Assembly: GCA_946403085.1 (NCBI GenBank)
Contig: CAMIYM010000019.1
Coordinates: forward strand, 1-46,561
Reading direction: 5' to 3'
DNA: 46,561 bases
Source of the DNA: an uncultured Clostridia bacterium
GTDB taxonomy: Bacteria > Bacillota > Clostridia > Saccharofermentanales > Saccharofermentanaceae
The first letter of the stretch is position 1. The number at the start of each line of letters is the position of its first letter. The translations under genes and the position numbers were made by a program. Below the pieces are notes generated by a model. It saw only the letters and a list, made by a program, of their open reading frames with translations, was not told the origin of the DNA and made no database searches. This document shows positions 18,882-26,574 of the stretch, piece by piece.

Positions 18882-20147
18882 TCAGAACGGCTTGCCTTCA
18901 CCTTCAGAGACTTTGATGCCTTCTGCGGTGAATGCCTTATAGTACTCATCACAATCGAAAGCTGCCGGTGTGAATACACCTGCCTTCTTCCACTTGTCTC
19001 TGCACATGAGCTTAACGCCTGCGATCAATGCAGAACCCTTAAGCTCATCAAAAGCGTTAACGCCGTACTTCTCATATGCGTTCTCATTATCACCTGCGAT
19101 GATATAGGACTTGGCATAATCAGAATTATCTTTCTTGCTCTTTCCTGTGATATAGATCTCATAGGAAGCAGTGCCCTTAGCCTTTGCCTCGATGGGAGTT
19201 GTGGCACCCTGATCAGACTGCTTGGGAAGGATTGCCGCAAGAAGATCGAGCGGAGCTACTTCGACATTTCCGACCTTAACGGGCTTATTGGAAAGGAGTC
19301 CCAATTCTTCAAGGAAATCGATCTTGTCCTGAGGCGGAATATGCTCTACAGTAGGCTTTCTTCCGAGCTTGAAATATCTGATGTTAGGAATATCAGGGAT
19401 CTCCTTGATAAGGTCTGTGACCATGTGGCTGGAATCCAGATATACCTTAGTTCCGGAAGAAGACTTCAATTCGATAGAATTAGCTTCAGCTTCAACTACC
19501 TTGCTGTCAGCGATATAGAAGACCTTCTTGTCGGGACCGAACTTGTTCGCAACGACAGGTGCCTTAACATCTTCGGAATAGAGTGTGTCATCGATCTCCA
19601 CTCTGCCCTTCTTGGCGATCTTTCTCTCGCCTGATACAGCGATAAGATCAATGTAATCGATCTTGTTGAAATCGTACTTTGAAGCACGTCTGATGATGGC
19701 ATTGACTGCACCGGGCACGAAGCCGGCACCGCAGACAGCCGTCTTTCCGGTGTTATGGAATTCACCGAACATCCTGAACTGCTTTGAAAGAAGTGATGTC
19801 GATGAAGGGATCTCCGGCACCTCGAAAAGTGTGGAGTCAATATAATCGGCCTTCGCCTTAATGGCAAGGCTCATTGCATCAAGCGATAATTCCGGTGGAA
19901 GAAGGTTGATTACAAGATCAGGCGCGAAGATCCTGACCATCATCATGGCACCTTCAACATTAGTCATATCAATACCGGAAGTGGTTACTCTGACACCCAT
20001 GCTCGCTGCAAGATTTCTGAGTTCATCACAGTCAGCTTTCTGACGTGAAGCCAGACAAATATCAGAAGCAAAAGATTTGTGATTGCAAAGATCAATCAAC
20101 AAACGCTTCGTGGTCTCATTACAACCGAGAATCAACACCCTTTTCAT
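18882..20147 (-). CDS. Saccharopine dehydrogenase / carboxynorspermidine synthase family protein
   Basis: This 421-residue NAD(P)-dependent protein opens with a Rossmann motif (RVLILGCNETTKRLLIDL) and has DYIDSTLFE, GKTAVCGAGFVPGAVNAIIRRA and the C-terminal KAGVFTPAAFDCDEYYKAFTAEGI, all typical of the saccharopine dehydrogenase family. Members make lysine-pathway or polyamine intermediates such as carboxynorspermidine. No nspC decarboxylase or lysine gene is adjacent, so the exact substrate is open. The second glycine of the usual GxGxxG is changed (GCNETT), so the cofactor site may be unusual. Confidence 0.8.
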   Translation of the reverse strand: MKRVLILGCNETTKRLLIDLCNHKSFASDICLASRQKADCDELRNLAASMGVRVTTSGIDMTNVEGAMMMVRIFAPDLVINLLPPELSLDAMSLAIKAKADYIDSTLFEVPEIPSSTSLLSKQFRMFGEFHNTGKTAVCGAGFVPGAVNAIIRRASKYDFNKIDYIDLIAVSGERKIAKKGRVEIDDTLYSEDVKAPVVANKFGPDKKVFYIADSKVVEAEANSIELKSSSGTKVYLDSSHMVTDLIKEIPDIPNIRYFKLGRKPTVEHIPPQDKIDFLEELGLLSNKPVKVGNVEVAPLDLLAAILPKQSDQGATTPIEAKAKGTASYEIYITGKSKKDNSDYAKSYIIAGDNENAYEKYGVNAFDELKGSALIAGVKLMCRDKWKKAGVFTPAAFDCDEYYKAFTAEGIKVSEGEGKPF

Positions 20148-20303
20148 AGATCACACGCGACCTTTCCCACATTTGCATACTATTAGATATTTTACTTAAA
20201 AAAGTAATGTTGAGCAATTATTTTTAGGTCTTTTGTTCATTTACCACGAAAGATTTTTTTCGTAAGATACCGTTGTTCGAATACATAAAAAAGGAGAACG
20301 GTT

Positions 20304-21134
20304 ATGAAGACAATTAAAAGATTGGCAGCAGGACTTCTTTCCGTTGCATTTTTGCTCGGAATGACATCTTGCGGACAGGCTAAGAAAAACCTCAAGATCC
20401 TTGATACTGCTTATGCTGTAGAGGATTATGCTATGGCTATCAGCAAGGATAACGAAGGTCTTAAGGCAGCTATCGACCAGGCTCTCAAGGAGCTTACAGA
20501 TGACGGCACTATCCCTGCAATCATCGAGAAGTACATTCCTGCAGGCGCTAAGATCGAGAAGAAGGAAACAGCAAAGACAACTTATCCCGAATTCAAGACT
20601 ATCGAATCCGGCAAGCTCATCATGGCTACAAATGCTTTCTTCCAGCCTTATGAGTATCACGAAGGCGACAACATCGTCGGTATCGACCCTGAGATCGCTA
20701 AGGCAGTTGCTGACAAGCTCGGCCTTGAGCTCGTAATCGAGGATGTAGAGTTTGACTCCATCATCGCAGGCGTTCAGGCAGGCAAGTATGACATCGGCTG
20801 CGCAGGCATGACAGTTACAGAAGACAGACTTAAGTCTGTTAACTTCTCCACACCTTATGCTAAGGGCGTTCAGTCCGTAATCGTTGTAGAAGGTTCCGAG
20901 ATCACTGATGTAGATAAGCTCCTCGGCGGCAATTACAAGGTTGGCGTTCAGACAGGTACAACTGGAGACATCTACATGTCTTCCAAGCCTGAAGACGGCG
21001 GTGTCGGCGAAGACAGAGTTGAGCGTTTCGCAAAGGGTAACGATGCTATCATCGCACTTCAGTCAGGCAAGATCGATGCAGTAGTTATCGATAATGAGCC
21101 TGCTAAGGCTTTCGTAGCAGCTGCTAACAAATAA
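20304..21134 (+). CDS. Amino acid ABC transporter binding lipoprotein, apparently circularly permuted (SBP family 3)
   Basis: This 276-residue lipoprotein (lipobox MTSC, cysteine 23) has the normal length of a family-3 binding protein but an unusual order. Residues 29-79 (LKILDTAYAVEDYAMAIS, then ALKELTDDGTIPAIIEKYI) match the C-terminal end of ordinary members. A linker at 80-97 follows, then the usual N-terminal start at about 98 (TIESGKLIMATNAFFQPYE), the MTVTEDRLKSVNFSTPY ligand region and GVQTGTTGD. The protein ends at VVIDNEPAKAFVAAANK, exactly where the C-terminal segment would normally follow. It should bind a polar amino acid for the permease and ATPase downstream. The start has AAAGGAGAA upstream and a clean signal peptide, so an assembly error is unlikely. 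Confidence 0.9.
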   Translation: MKTIKRLAAGLLSVAFLLGMTSCGQAKKNLKILDTAYAVEDYAMAISKDNEGLKAAIDQALKELTDDGTIPAIIEKYIPAGAKIEKKETAKTTYPEFKTIESGKLIMATNAFFQPYEYHEGDNIVGIDPEIAKAVADKLGLELVIEDVEFDSIIAGVQAGKYDIGCAGMTVTEDRLKSVNFSTPYAKGVQSVIVVEGSEITDVDKLLGGNYKVGVQTGTTGDIYMSSKPEDGGVGEDRVERFAKGNDAIIALQSGKIDAVVIDNEPAKAFVAAANK

Positions 21135-21171
21135 TCCTTAAGTTAGCTGAAAATTACTGAAAAACTTAAAT

Positions 21172-21206
21172 AAAGAGCGGAAATATGGTCTGTATTTCCG
21201 CTCTTT
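21172..21206 (+). terminator. Hairpin terminator between binding protein and permease genes
   Basis: AAAGAGCGGAAATA and its complement TATTTCCGCTCTTT form a 14-bp stem around a 7-nt loop, followed by CATTATTTAT. It lies inside the transport operon, 38 nt after the binding-protein stop. Partial read-through would give more binding protein than membrane subunits. Confidence 0.75.
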
Positions 21207-21268
21207 CATTATTTATAATAAAAGATGCTTTTTTCGAGGGTAAAACATAAAAGTTTGAGGAACATCCA

Positions 21269-22162
21269 ATGAGTAATTCAACATCCGTCAAACAGGCCGG
21301 TAAGAATTCCAATTCGGCCAAGATCATAAAAGTGCTGATAATAGCCGGCATCTGTGCAGTGATCGTATTCGCTGCTTATGCCCTGCTGTTTATGCCTTTG
21401 GGCAATCCGCCTGCGTGGATCGCATCTGTCAGACAGGCTTTCTTCGCGAGTGCCTTCTGGATCGACTTTGAGAACAACTTCATAACCGATGACCGTTACA
21501 TGTATATCGTTAAGGGTCTTGGCGTTACATTTGAAGTTACTTTCTTCGCAGTGCTCCTTGGTATCGTGCTGGGAGTTATCGTAGCACTCGTAAGATCATC
21601 TTATGACACTTTGAAGGAGGAACTGAAAGGCGGCTTTGGCAAGGCAGTTCTCTATTTCTTCTATAAGCTCTGCGGAATCTATCTTACGGTCATCAGAGGA
21701 ACTCCTGTAGTAGTTCAGCTCATGATCATCTACTTCGTTATCTTCGCTTCATCCAACAACAAGATCCTCGTTGCTGTTCTCGCATTCGGAATCAACTCCG
21801 GTGCTTATGTAGCCGAGATCATCAGAGGCGGCATCATGAGCGTTGACAAAGGACAGTTCGAAGCAGGCCGTTCACTCGGCTTCGGTTATGTGAGAACTAT
21901 GGCTTTCATCATCGTTCCCCAGGCATTTAAGACTGTCCTCCCTGCCCTTGCAAATGAATTCATCGTTCTCATCAAGGAGACTTCAGTATCCGGCTACGTC
22001 GGACTTCAGGAACTTACAAAGGGCGGCGACATAATAAGGTCCAGAACATATTCCGCGTTCATGCCGCTTATCGCAGTAGCGATCATCTACCTTGTGATCG
22101 TCATGTTCTTCAGCTGGCTTGTATCGTTGCTCGAAAGGAGGCTCAAGAACAGTGAGCGCTGA
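21269..22162 (+). CDS. Polar amino acid ABC transporter permease (HisM type)
   Basis: This 297-residue membrane protein has about five or six helices and the conserved coupling loop ([34 protein letters not shown]), which contacts the ATPase. The segment [18 protein letters not shown] is characteristic of the His/Glu/Gln permease family. An N-terminal extension of about 60 residues precedes the first conserved region. It is expected to act as a homodimer with the ATPase encoded next, whose start overlaps its end by 11 nt. Confidence 0.93.
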   Translation: MSNSTSVKQAGKNSNSAKIIKVLIIAGICAVIVFAAYALLFMPLGNPPAWIASVRQAFFASAFWIDFENNFITDDRYMYIVKGLGVTFEVTFFAVLLGIVLGVIVALVRSSYDTLKEELKGGFGKAVLYFFYKLCGIYLTVIRGTPVVVQLMIIYFVIFASSNNKILVAVLAFGINSGAYVAEIIRGGIMSVDKGQFEAGRSLGFGYVRTMAFIIVPQAFKTVLPALANEFIVLIKETSVSGYVGLQELTKGGDIIRSRTYSAFMPLIAVAIIYLVIVMFFSWLVSLLERRLKNSER

Positions 22163-22901
22163 TAATAATGTAATCATTTCCGTAAAGGATCTCAAAAAAT
22201 ACTATAACGGCGGCGAGGTTAAAGCCCTGGACGGCGTCACCACCGATATCAAAAAAGGAGAAGTCGTCGTAGTTATCGGACCTTCAGGATCAGGTAAATC
22301 GACTTTCTTAAGATCTCTGAATCTTTTGGAGCGCCCGACAGGCGGTTCCATAACCTTTGAAGGCCGTGACATCATGGCTCCTTCCACTGACATCAACAAG
22401 CTGAGACAGAAGATGGGCATGGTATTCCAGCATTTCAACCTCTTCCCTCATCTTACGATATTAAGGAACATGACAATAGCTCCTATGAAGCTTAACGGTC
22501 TGTCCAAGGAAGAAGCTGAGAAAAAAGCACTGGCACTTCTCGAGAGAGTAGGTCTTGCTGACCGTGCCGGCGCATATCCTTCACAGCTGTCAGGCGGACA
22601 GAAGCAGAGAATAGCGATCGTAAGAGCTCTCGCAATGGACCCTGAAGTAATGCTTTTCGATGAGCCTACAAGTGCATTGGACCCTGAGATGGTCGGTGAA
22701 GTACTTGAGGTAATGAAGCATCTTGCAGAAGCAGGCATGACGATGGTCTGTGTAACTCACGAGATGGGCTTTGCCAGAGAGGTCGGCACAAGAGTCATCT
22801 TCATGGATTGTGGTAAAATAATAGAAGAGAACACACCTGAGCAGATCTTTACAAATCCTCAGAATGACAGGCTTAAGTCTTTCCTTGAGAAAGTACTTTA
22901 A
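22152..22901 (+). CDS. Polar amino acid ABC transporter ATP-binding protein
   Basis: This 249-residue ATPase has Walker [10 protein letters not shown], the Q-loop [10 protein letters not shown], the signature LSGGQKQR, Walker B VMLFDEP, the D-loop SALDPE and the H-loop CVTHEMGFA, all as in GlnQ/HisP. The start is a GTG at 22152 with GGAGG about 10 nt upstream. The frame extends to a TTG at 22119, but that would take the start well into the permease and away from the ribosome binding site. It completes a three-gene amino acid importer. Confidence 0.93.
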   Translation: MSADNNVIISVKDLKKYYNGGEVKALDGVTTDIKKGEVVVVIGPSGSGKSTFLRSLNLLERPTGGSITFEGRDIMAPSTDINKLRQKMGMVFQHFNLFPHLTILRNMTIAPMKLNGLSKEEAEKKALALLERVGLADRAGAYPSQLSGGQKQRIAIVRALAMDPEVMLFDEPTSALDPEMVGEVLEVMKHLAEAGMTMVCVTHEMGFAREVGTRVIFMDCGKIIEENTPEQIFTNPQNDRLKSFLEKVL

Positions 22902-22922
22902 AACGAAAAAGGGATAGAGATT

Positions 22923-23639
22923 ATGTATTGCGAATCATGTGGAAATTTTATACCTGACGGTCAGGCTTTCTGCTCTAATTGCGGTGCAAGAGTTGCTTCA
23001 CCCGCACCTTCTGCGCCTGCGGCTCCTGCTGCTCCTGTTCAGTCCGCTGCTCCTGCGGCTATGCCTGTTGCACCTGTAGCTACGGCGCCCGCAGCTGTTC
23101 AGCCTATACAGGCAGCTCCTCAGCCGGTTTATCAGCAGCCTGCCCAGCCCGTTTATCAGCAGACAATTCAACCTGTATACCAGCAGCCTGTTTATCAGCC
23201 CGTTGCAGCTGTTAATCCCATTCCTGCCAAGCGCGGAAACGGTGCTGCTGTAGCCGGTCTTGTCTTCGGCATTCTCACAGTCGTAACCTGCTGGATCCCG
23301 TTCATCTTCTATGTATTCGGATTACTGGGCTTGATCTTCTCGATCGTCGGCGTTGCCAAGAGAAATGCACGCGGAAAGGGTATGGCAATAGCAGGCCTTA
23401 TCCTCTCGATCTTATTCTCTGTAGGCGGCGGTTTCTTTACCCAGTACTTCTGGATCAACTTCGTTGGCGGAGAAGCAAAAGATCTCATCAAAGAGTTGGA
23501 GACTTACGACGGTTATTCCACTTATTCGACATCAATAAAAGGCAATAATGAATTCTTCATCGATGGTGACTTCGTTACGACAGAGAACGGATATGTCAGC
23601 GGAGTTCTTCATATAGACGGAGTAAGAGTAGATTTCTAA
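22923..23639 (+). CDS. Zinc-ribbon membrane protein with Pro/Ala/Gln linker (DUF4190-like)
   Basis: This 238-residue protein starts with a zinc ribbon (MYCESCGNFIPDGQAFCSNCG: CxxC and CxxC). A long Ala/Pro/Gln linker with QPVYQQ repeats (residues ~28-97) leads to a two-helix DUF4190-like membrane region (GAAVAGLVFGILTVVTCWIPFIFYVFGLLGLIFSIVGVAKR, GKGMAIAGLILSIL) and a ~60-residue C-terminal domain. Function is unknown; such proteins are common in Clostridia. It lies 21 nt after the ATPase gene, so it may be read through from the transporter operon, and before a shorter relative. Confidence 0.8.
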   Translation: MYCESCGNFIPDGQAFCSNCGARVASPAPSAPAAPAAPVQSAAPAAMPVAPVATAPAAVQPIQAAPQPVYQQPAQPVYQQTIQPVYQQPVYQPVAAVNPIPAKRGNGAAVAGLVFGILTVVTCWIPFIFYVFGLLGLIFSIVGVAKRNARGKGMAIAGLILSILFSVGGGFFTQYFWINFVGGEAKDLIKELETYDGYSTYSTSIKGNNEFFIDGDFVTTENGYVSGVLHIDGVRVDF

Positions 23640-23664
23640 GCAGCAATCATAAGGGGGATAGATT

Positions 23665-24129
23665 ATGTATTGTGAATCATGCGGATCTTTTATTGCTGAC
23701 GGACAGGCTTATTGCTCAGCTTGTGGAGCTCAGGCACCTGTGCCTAAAGCTGCTCCGGCACCTCAGCCTGTTGCGGTTCCCGTACAGCCCGCAGCAACTC
23801 CTGTGCAGCCTGTCGCTGTTCCGATAACACCTCAGCAGTATTCTGATCCCAACCGTGCTGTAATTCTTGAGACACCTATAGAATACCGTGTTAACCATCA
23901 AGCCAGAAACGGGTTGATAGCAGGCATAGTTTCGATCCAGACAGGTTTTATCCCTGTCGCCGGCTTGGTTCCGGGTGTGATCGGTCTTGTATTATCGATC
24001 CAGGGGTTGAAGAGATCCGATGAATTAGGCGGAAGAGGCAGAGCTATCGGCGGCATCATCACTTCCGCGGTAGGATTGACCATAGGTTCATTTGTATTGC
24101 TTTCCTTGATCTCCAACCTTGGTAACTGA
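23665..24129 (+). CDS. Zinc-ribbon membrane protein, shorter relative of the preceding gene
   Basis: This 154-residue protein repeats the plan of the gene 25 nt upstream: zinc ribbon MYCESCGSFIADGQAYCSACG, a Pro/Val/Gln linker and a two-helix DUF4190-like region (GLIAGIVSIQTGFIPVAGLVPGVIGLVLSIQGLKRS, RAIGGIITSAVGLTIGSF). The near-identical first 22 residues point to tandem duplication. It has no C-terminal soluble domain. A ribosome binding site AAGGGGGAT precedes the start. Function unknown. Confidence 0.8.
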   Translation: MYCESCGSFIADGQAYCSACGAQAPVPKAAPAPQPVAVPVQPAATPVQPVAVPITPQQYSDPNRAVILETPIEYRVNHQARNGLIAGIVSIQTGFIPVAGLVPGVIGLVLSIQGLKRSDELGGRGRAIGGIITSAVGLTIGSFVLLSLISNLGN

Positions 24130-24148
24130 ACCTGAAAAGCAAAGTTGC

Positions 24149-24721
24149 TTATTTGCGTTTTCTTCTGAGAGTCTCGTCGTAAGAATAATTCTCTTCCAGG
24201 AAATCCTCGCCCTTCTGTTCTTCTTTGAAAGAAAGACCGGGATATCCCAGCTGTCTTAAGACTTCGTATATGGCGACTGCGCATGCATTAGAGACATTAA
24301 GGCATCTGCAGTCAGCAGCCATCGGGATCCTGAAGCATCTGTCGAGGTTTGCCCTCAGTATCTCGCCCGGAATTCCAGTACTCTCCTTGCCGAATATCAG
24401 ATAGATCTCAGACTTTTCGGATGCTGCCTTGAAATCAATATCTGAAGGCGGTACTTTGCCGTAACGGGTCATGAAGAAATACTCACCGTCATTCTTATCG
24501 GTAAAGTCTTTCCAGGAATCATAGAGCGTATAATCCGCCCAGGTAATGTGGTTTGTCGAAGCCCTTTTGAACTCAGGATTATCGATATCAAATCCGACAG
24601 GTCCCACTATATGAAGAACAGCACCAGTTGCTACACAGGTGCGCATTATATTGCCTGTATTCTGAGGGATCTCAGGCTCGAAAAGCACAACGTTTATTTT
24701 ACTGTTAAAAGAACCGCTCAT
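24149..24721 (-). CDS. trmL: tRNA (cytidine/uridine 34-2'-O)-methyltransferase TrmL
   Basis: This SpoU-family enzyme of 190 residues methylates the wobble-base ribose of tRNA-Leu using S-adenosylmethionine. It has VVLFEPEIPQNTGNIMRTC, LHIVGPVGF, LIFGKESTGIP and IPMAADCRCLNVSNACAVAIYE, the knotted SAM-binding motifs. The start ATG at 24721 overlaps the stop of the upstream transporter gene by one base (TGATG); a GTG one codon earlier is also possible. A ~30-residue charged tail (EEQKGEDFLEENYSYDETLRRKRK) extends past the usual end. Confidence 0.93.
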   Translation of the reverse strand: MSGSFNSKINVVLFEPEIPQNTGNIMRTCVATGAVLHIVGPVGFDIDNPEFKRASTNHITWADYTLYDSWKDFTDKNDGEYFFMTRYGKVPPSDIDFKAASEKSEIYLIFGKESTGIPGEILRANLDRCFRIPMAADCRCLNVSNACAVAIYEVLRQLGYPGLSFKEEQKGEDFLEENYSYDETLRRKRK

Positions 24722-26409
24722 CACTTTTCCTCTTTTGTTTCAGAAGGCAATGTCAGTGCGATGAGATTGGACTCTGCTGCAGCTTCCGCGATGTTGAGCA
24801 TGTGGTCACCAAGACGCTCAAAGTCTGTAAGCATCTCGGAATAGATAACACATGCATCACCTGAGCAGATTCCCGACTTGAGTCTTTCAAGCTGATGCTC
24901 TCTGTAGTCATCTGTCATGTCATCGATCTTCTGCTCCATCTTGGCCATTCTTATGTGGACAGAACCGGGCTTGCTTCCGAGAAGGATGTTATAAGCTTCT
25001 TTTGTCGTCTCGACCATCTGGCTTACTTCAGCCCTTGCCTTGTCTGAAAGCTTCAGGCCCTTTTTCTCAAGAAGATTCGCATAGCCTGAGATGTTAGTCG
25101 CATGATCTCCCATACGCTCGATATTACCGGTGATCTTGAAAAGAGCACTCATCGCCACGGCATCTTTGTCAGACATCTCGAAAACCATGGCATGTGAGAT
25201 GTAATACGAGATTTCCTTATTAAGATAATCCACATATTCCTCTGTCTCGTCGATAAGGTTCTGTGTCTTCTCATTATTCTCAAGTACCACTTCGATACTT
25301 CTCTGTACGTTGTTTCCCGCCATCTCAAGCATTCGGCTGATCTCGTTGCAGAGAGCTCTTATGAGGACTTCCGCACCAAGCTGGTTATTGTTGCTGATCA
25401 TGTTGGGATTAAGATACTTAAGGTACTGTACGCTGTCATCTCCGCCCTTCTTGTCAGGTACCATCAGCTTAACGAGCTTGACTATGAGTTTGCCGAACGG
25501 CAGAAGTATGATCGTCGATGCAAGGTTAAATACAAGATGCATATTGGCAAACTGTCTTGCCACATCATTGGGAGACAAAGCTCTTACCCAGTTCGCGATC
25601 GGGAGCAGATAGTATGCGACGGTAAAGATCGCAGTACCGATGACATTGAACATCATGTGGAGCATACCTGCTCTTGTGGCATTTCTTGAACCGCCAATGG
25701 AAGCGAAAACAGCTGTTACGCATGTGCCGATATTAAGACCGAAGATGATGAACATGGCCTGGTCCAGAGTCATGAGCTGAGCTCCTGATGCAGACATCGC
25801 CATAGCCTGAAGGACACCTACGCCTGCAGCTGAACTCTGGATGATGATTACGAAGATGATACCTACGATTATTCCGATAAAAGGATTATTGATGGACGCG
25901 AAAATATCCTTTACAACATCCATCTCGCTTAACGGAGCCATGGATTCCTTCATTAATGACATGGCAACGAAAATAAAGCCTAATCCGGCAACAGCCTCAC
26001 CGATGCTCCTTAACTTCTTATCTTTGACCAGAAGGCAGAAGAATGTGCCGAGGAGAGCTACGATCGGCGCAACTGCTCCGACATCGAATGCTATGAGCTG
26101 CGCCGTGATGTTGGTACCGATATTTGCACCCATGATTACCCACAGTGCCTGATAGAGGTTCATGAGTCCCGCATTAACGAATCCTACGGCCATTACCGAT
26201 GTGGCGGTCGAAGACTGGATAAGAGCGGTGATACCTGCACCGACTGCAACACCAAGCACTCTGTTTCCCGTGAGTTTTGCAAGAACGTTCTTTAACTTGT
26301 CTCCTGCAATTATCTGTAAGCTTCCGCTTGTGATCTTAACGCTGTACAGGAACAAAGCCATGCCAGCACAAAGCTTAAGTAACGATGCCCAAACATCTAT
26401 CTCTGCCAT
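24721..26409 (-). CDS. nptA: Na+/phosphate cotransporter with PhoU-like C-terminal domain
   Basis: This 562-residue protein has two inverted Na/Pi repeats, each with a QSS motif (ALIQSSTATSVMAVGF and IIIQSSAAGVGVLQAM) and a GxNIGT motif (GANIGTNITAQ and GLNIGTCVTAV). Residues ~350-545 are a helical PhoU-like domain (NIERMGDHATNI and DFERLGDHMLNIAE), likely metal-binding and regulatory. It imports phosphate with sodium. A consensus promoter lies at 26460-26488. trmL follows with a one-base overlap. Confidence 0.93.
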   Translation of the reverse strand: MAEIDVWASLLKLCAGMALFLYSVKITSGSLQIIAGDKLKNVLAKLTGNRVLGVAVGAGITALIQSSTATSVMAVGFVNAGLMNLYQALWVIMGANIGTNITAQLIAFDVGAVAPIVALLGTFFCLLVKDKKLRSIGEAVAGLGFIFVAMSLMKESMAPLSEMDVVKDIFASINNPFIGIIVGIIFVIIIQSSAAGVGVLQAMAMSASGAQLMTLDQAMFIIFGLNIGTCVTAVFASIGGSRNATRAGMLHMMFNVIGTAIFTVAYYLLPIANWVRALSPNDVARQFANMHLVFNLASTIILLPFGKLIVKLVKLMVPDKKGGDDSVQYLKYLNPNMISNNNQLGAEVLIRALCNEISRMLEMAGNNVQRSIEVVLENNEKTQNLIDETEEYVDYLNKEISYYISHAMVFEMSDKDAVAMSALFKITGNIERMGDHATNISGYANLLEKKGLKLSDKARAEVSQMVETTKEAYNILLGSKPGSVHIRMAKMEQKIDDMTDDYREHQLERLKSGICSGDACVIYSEMLTDFERLGDHMLNIAEAAAESNLIALTLPSETKEEK

Positions 26410-26459
26410 AAAAACACCGCCTCCAGAACGGCTGTCGAAAACACTGATTCACTCACATA

Positions 26460-26488
26460 ATAATATTGGTGAGAACAAGCATTGTCAA
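26460..26488 (-). promoter_or_regulatory. Promoter of the nptA-trmL operon
   Basis: On the minus strand TTGACA (26483-26488), a 17-nt spacer and TATTAT (26460-26465) are present 50 nt before the nptA start. Confidence 0.75.
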
Positions 26489-26545
26489 AGCATTTGACCA
26501 AATATCAAAGCTTTTTTGGAATATCATTTTACAGGGCATTTCAAT

Positions 26546-26565
26546 ATATAGATGCTCATCTATAT
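26546..26565. terminator. Short hairpin after the PgaC-PgaD gene
   Basis: ATATAGAT and ATCTATAT form an 8-bp AT-rich stem with a 4-nt loop, 10 nt past the stop at 26575. It has no proper T-run, so it is a weak terminator at best. Confidence 0.35.
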
Positions 26566-26574
26566 TATTGCGGA

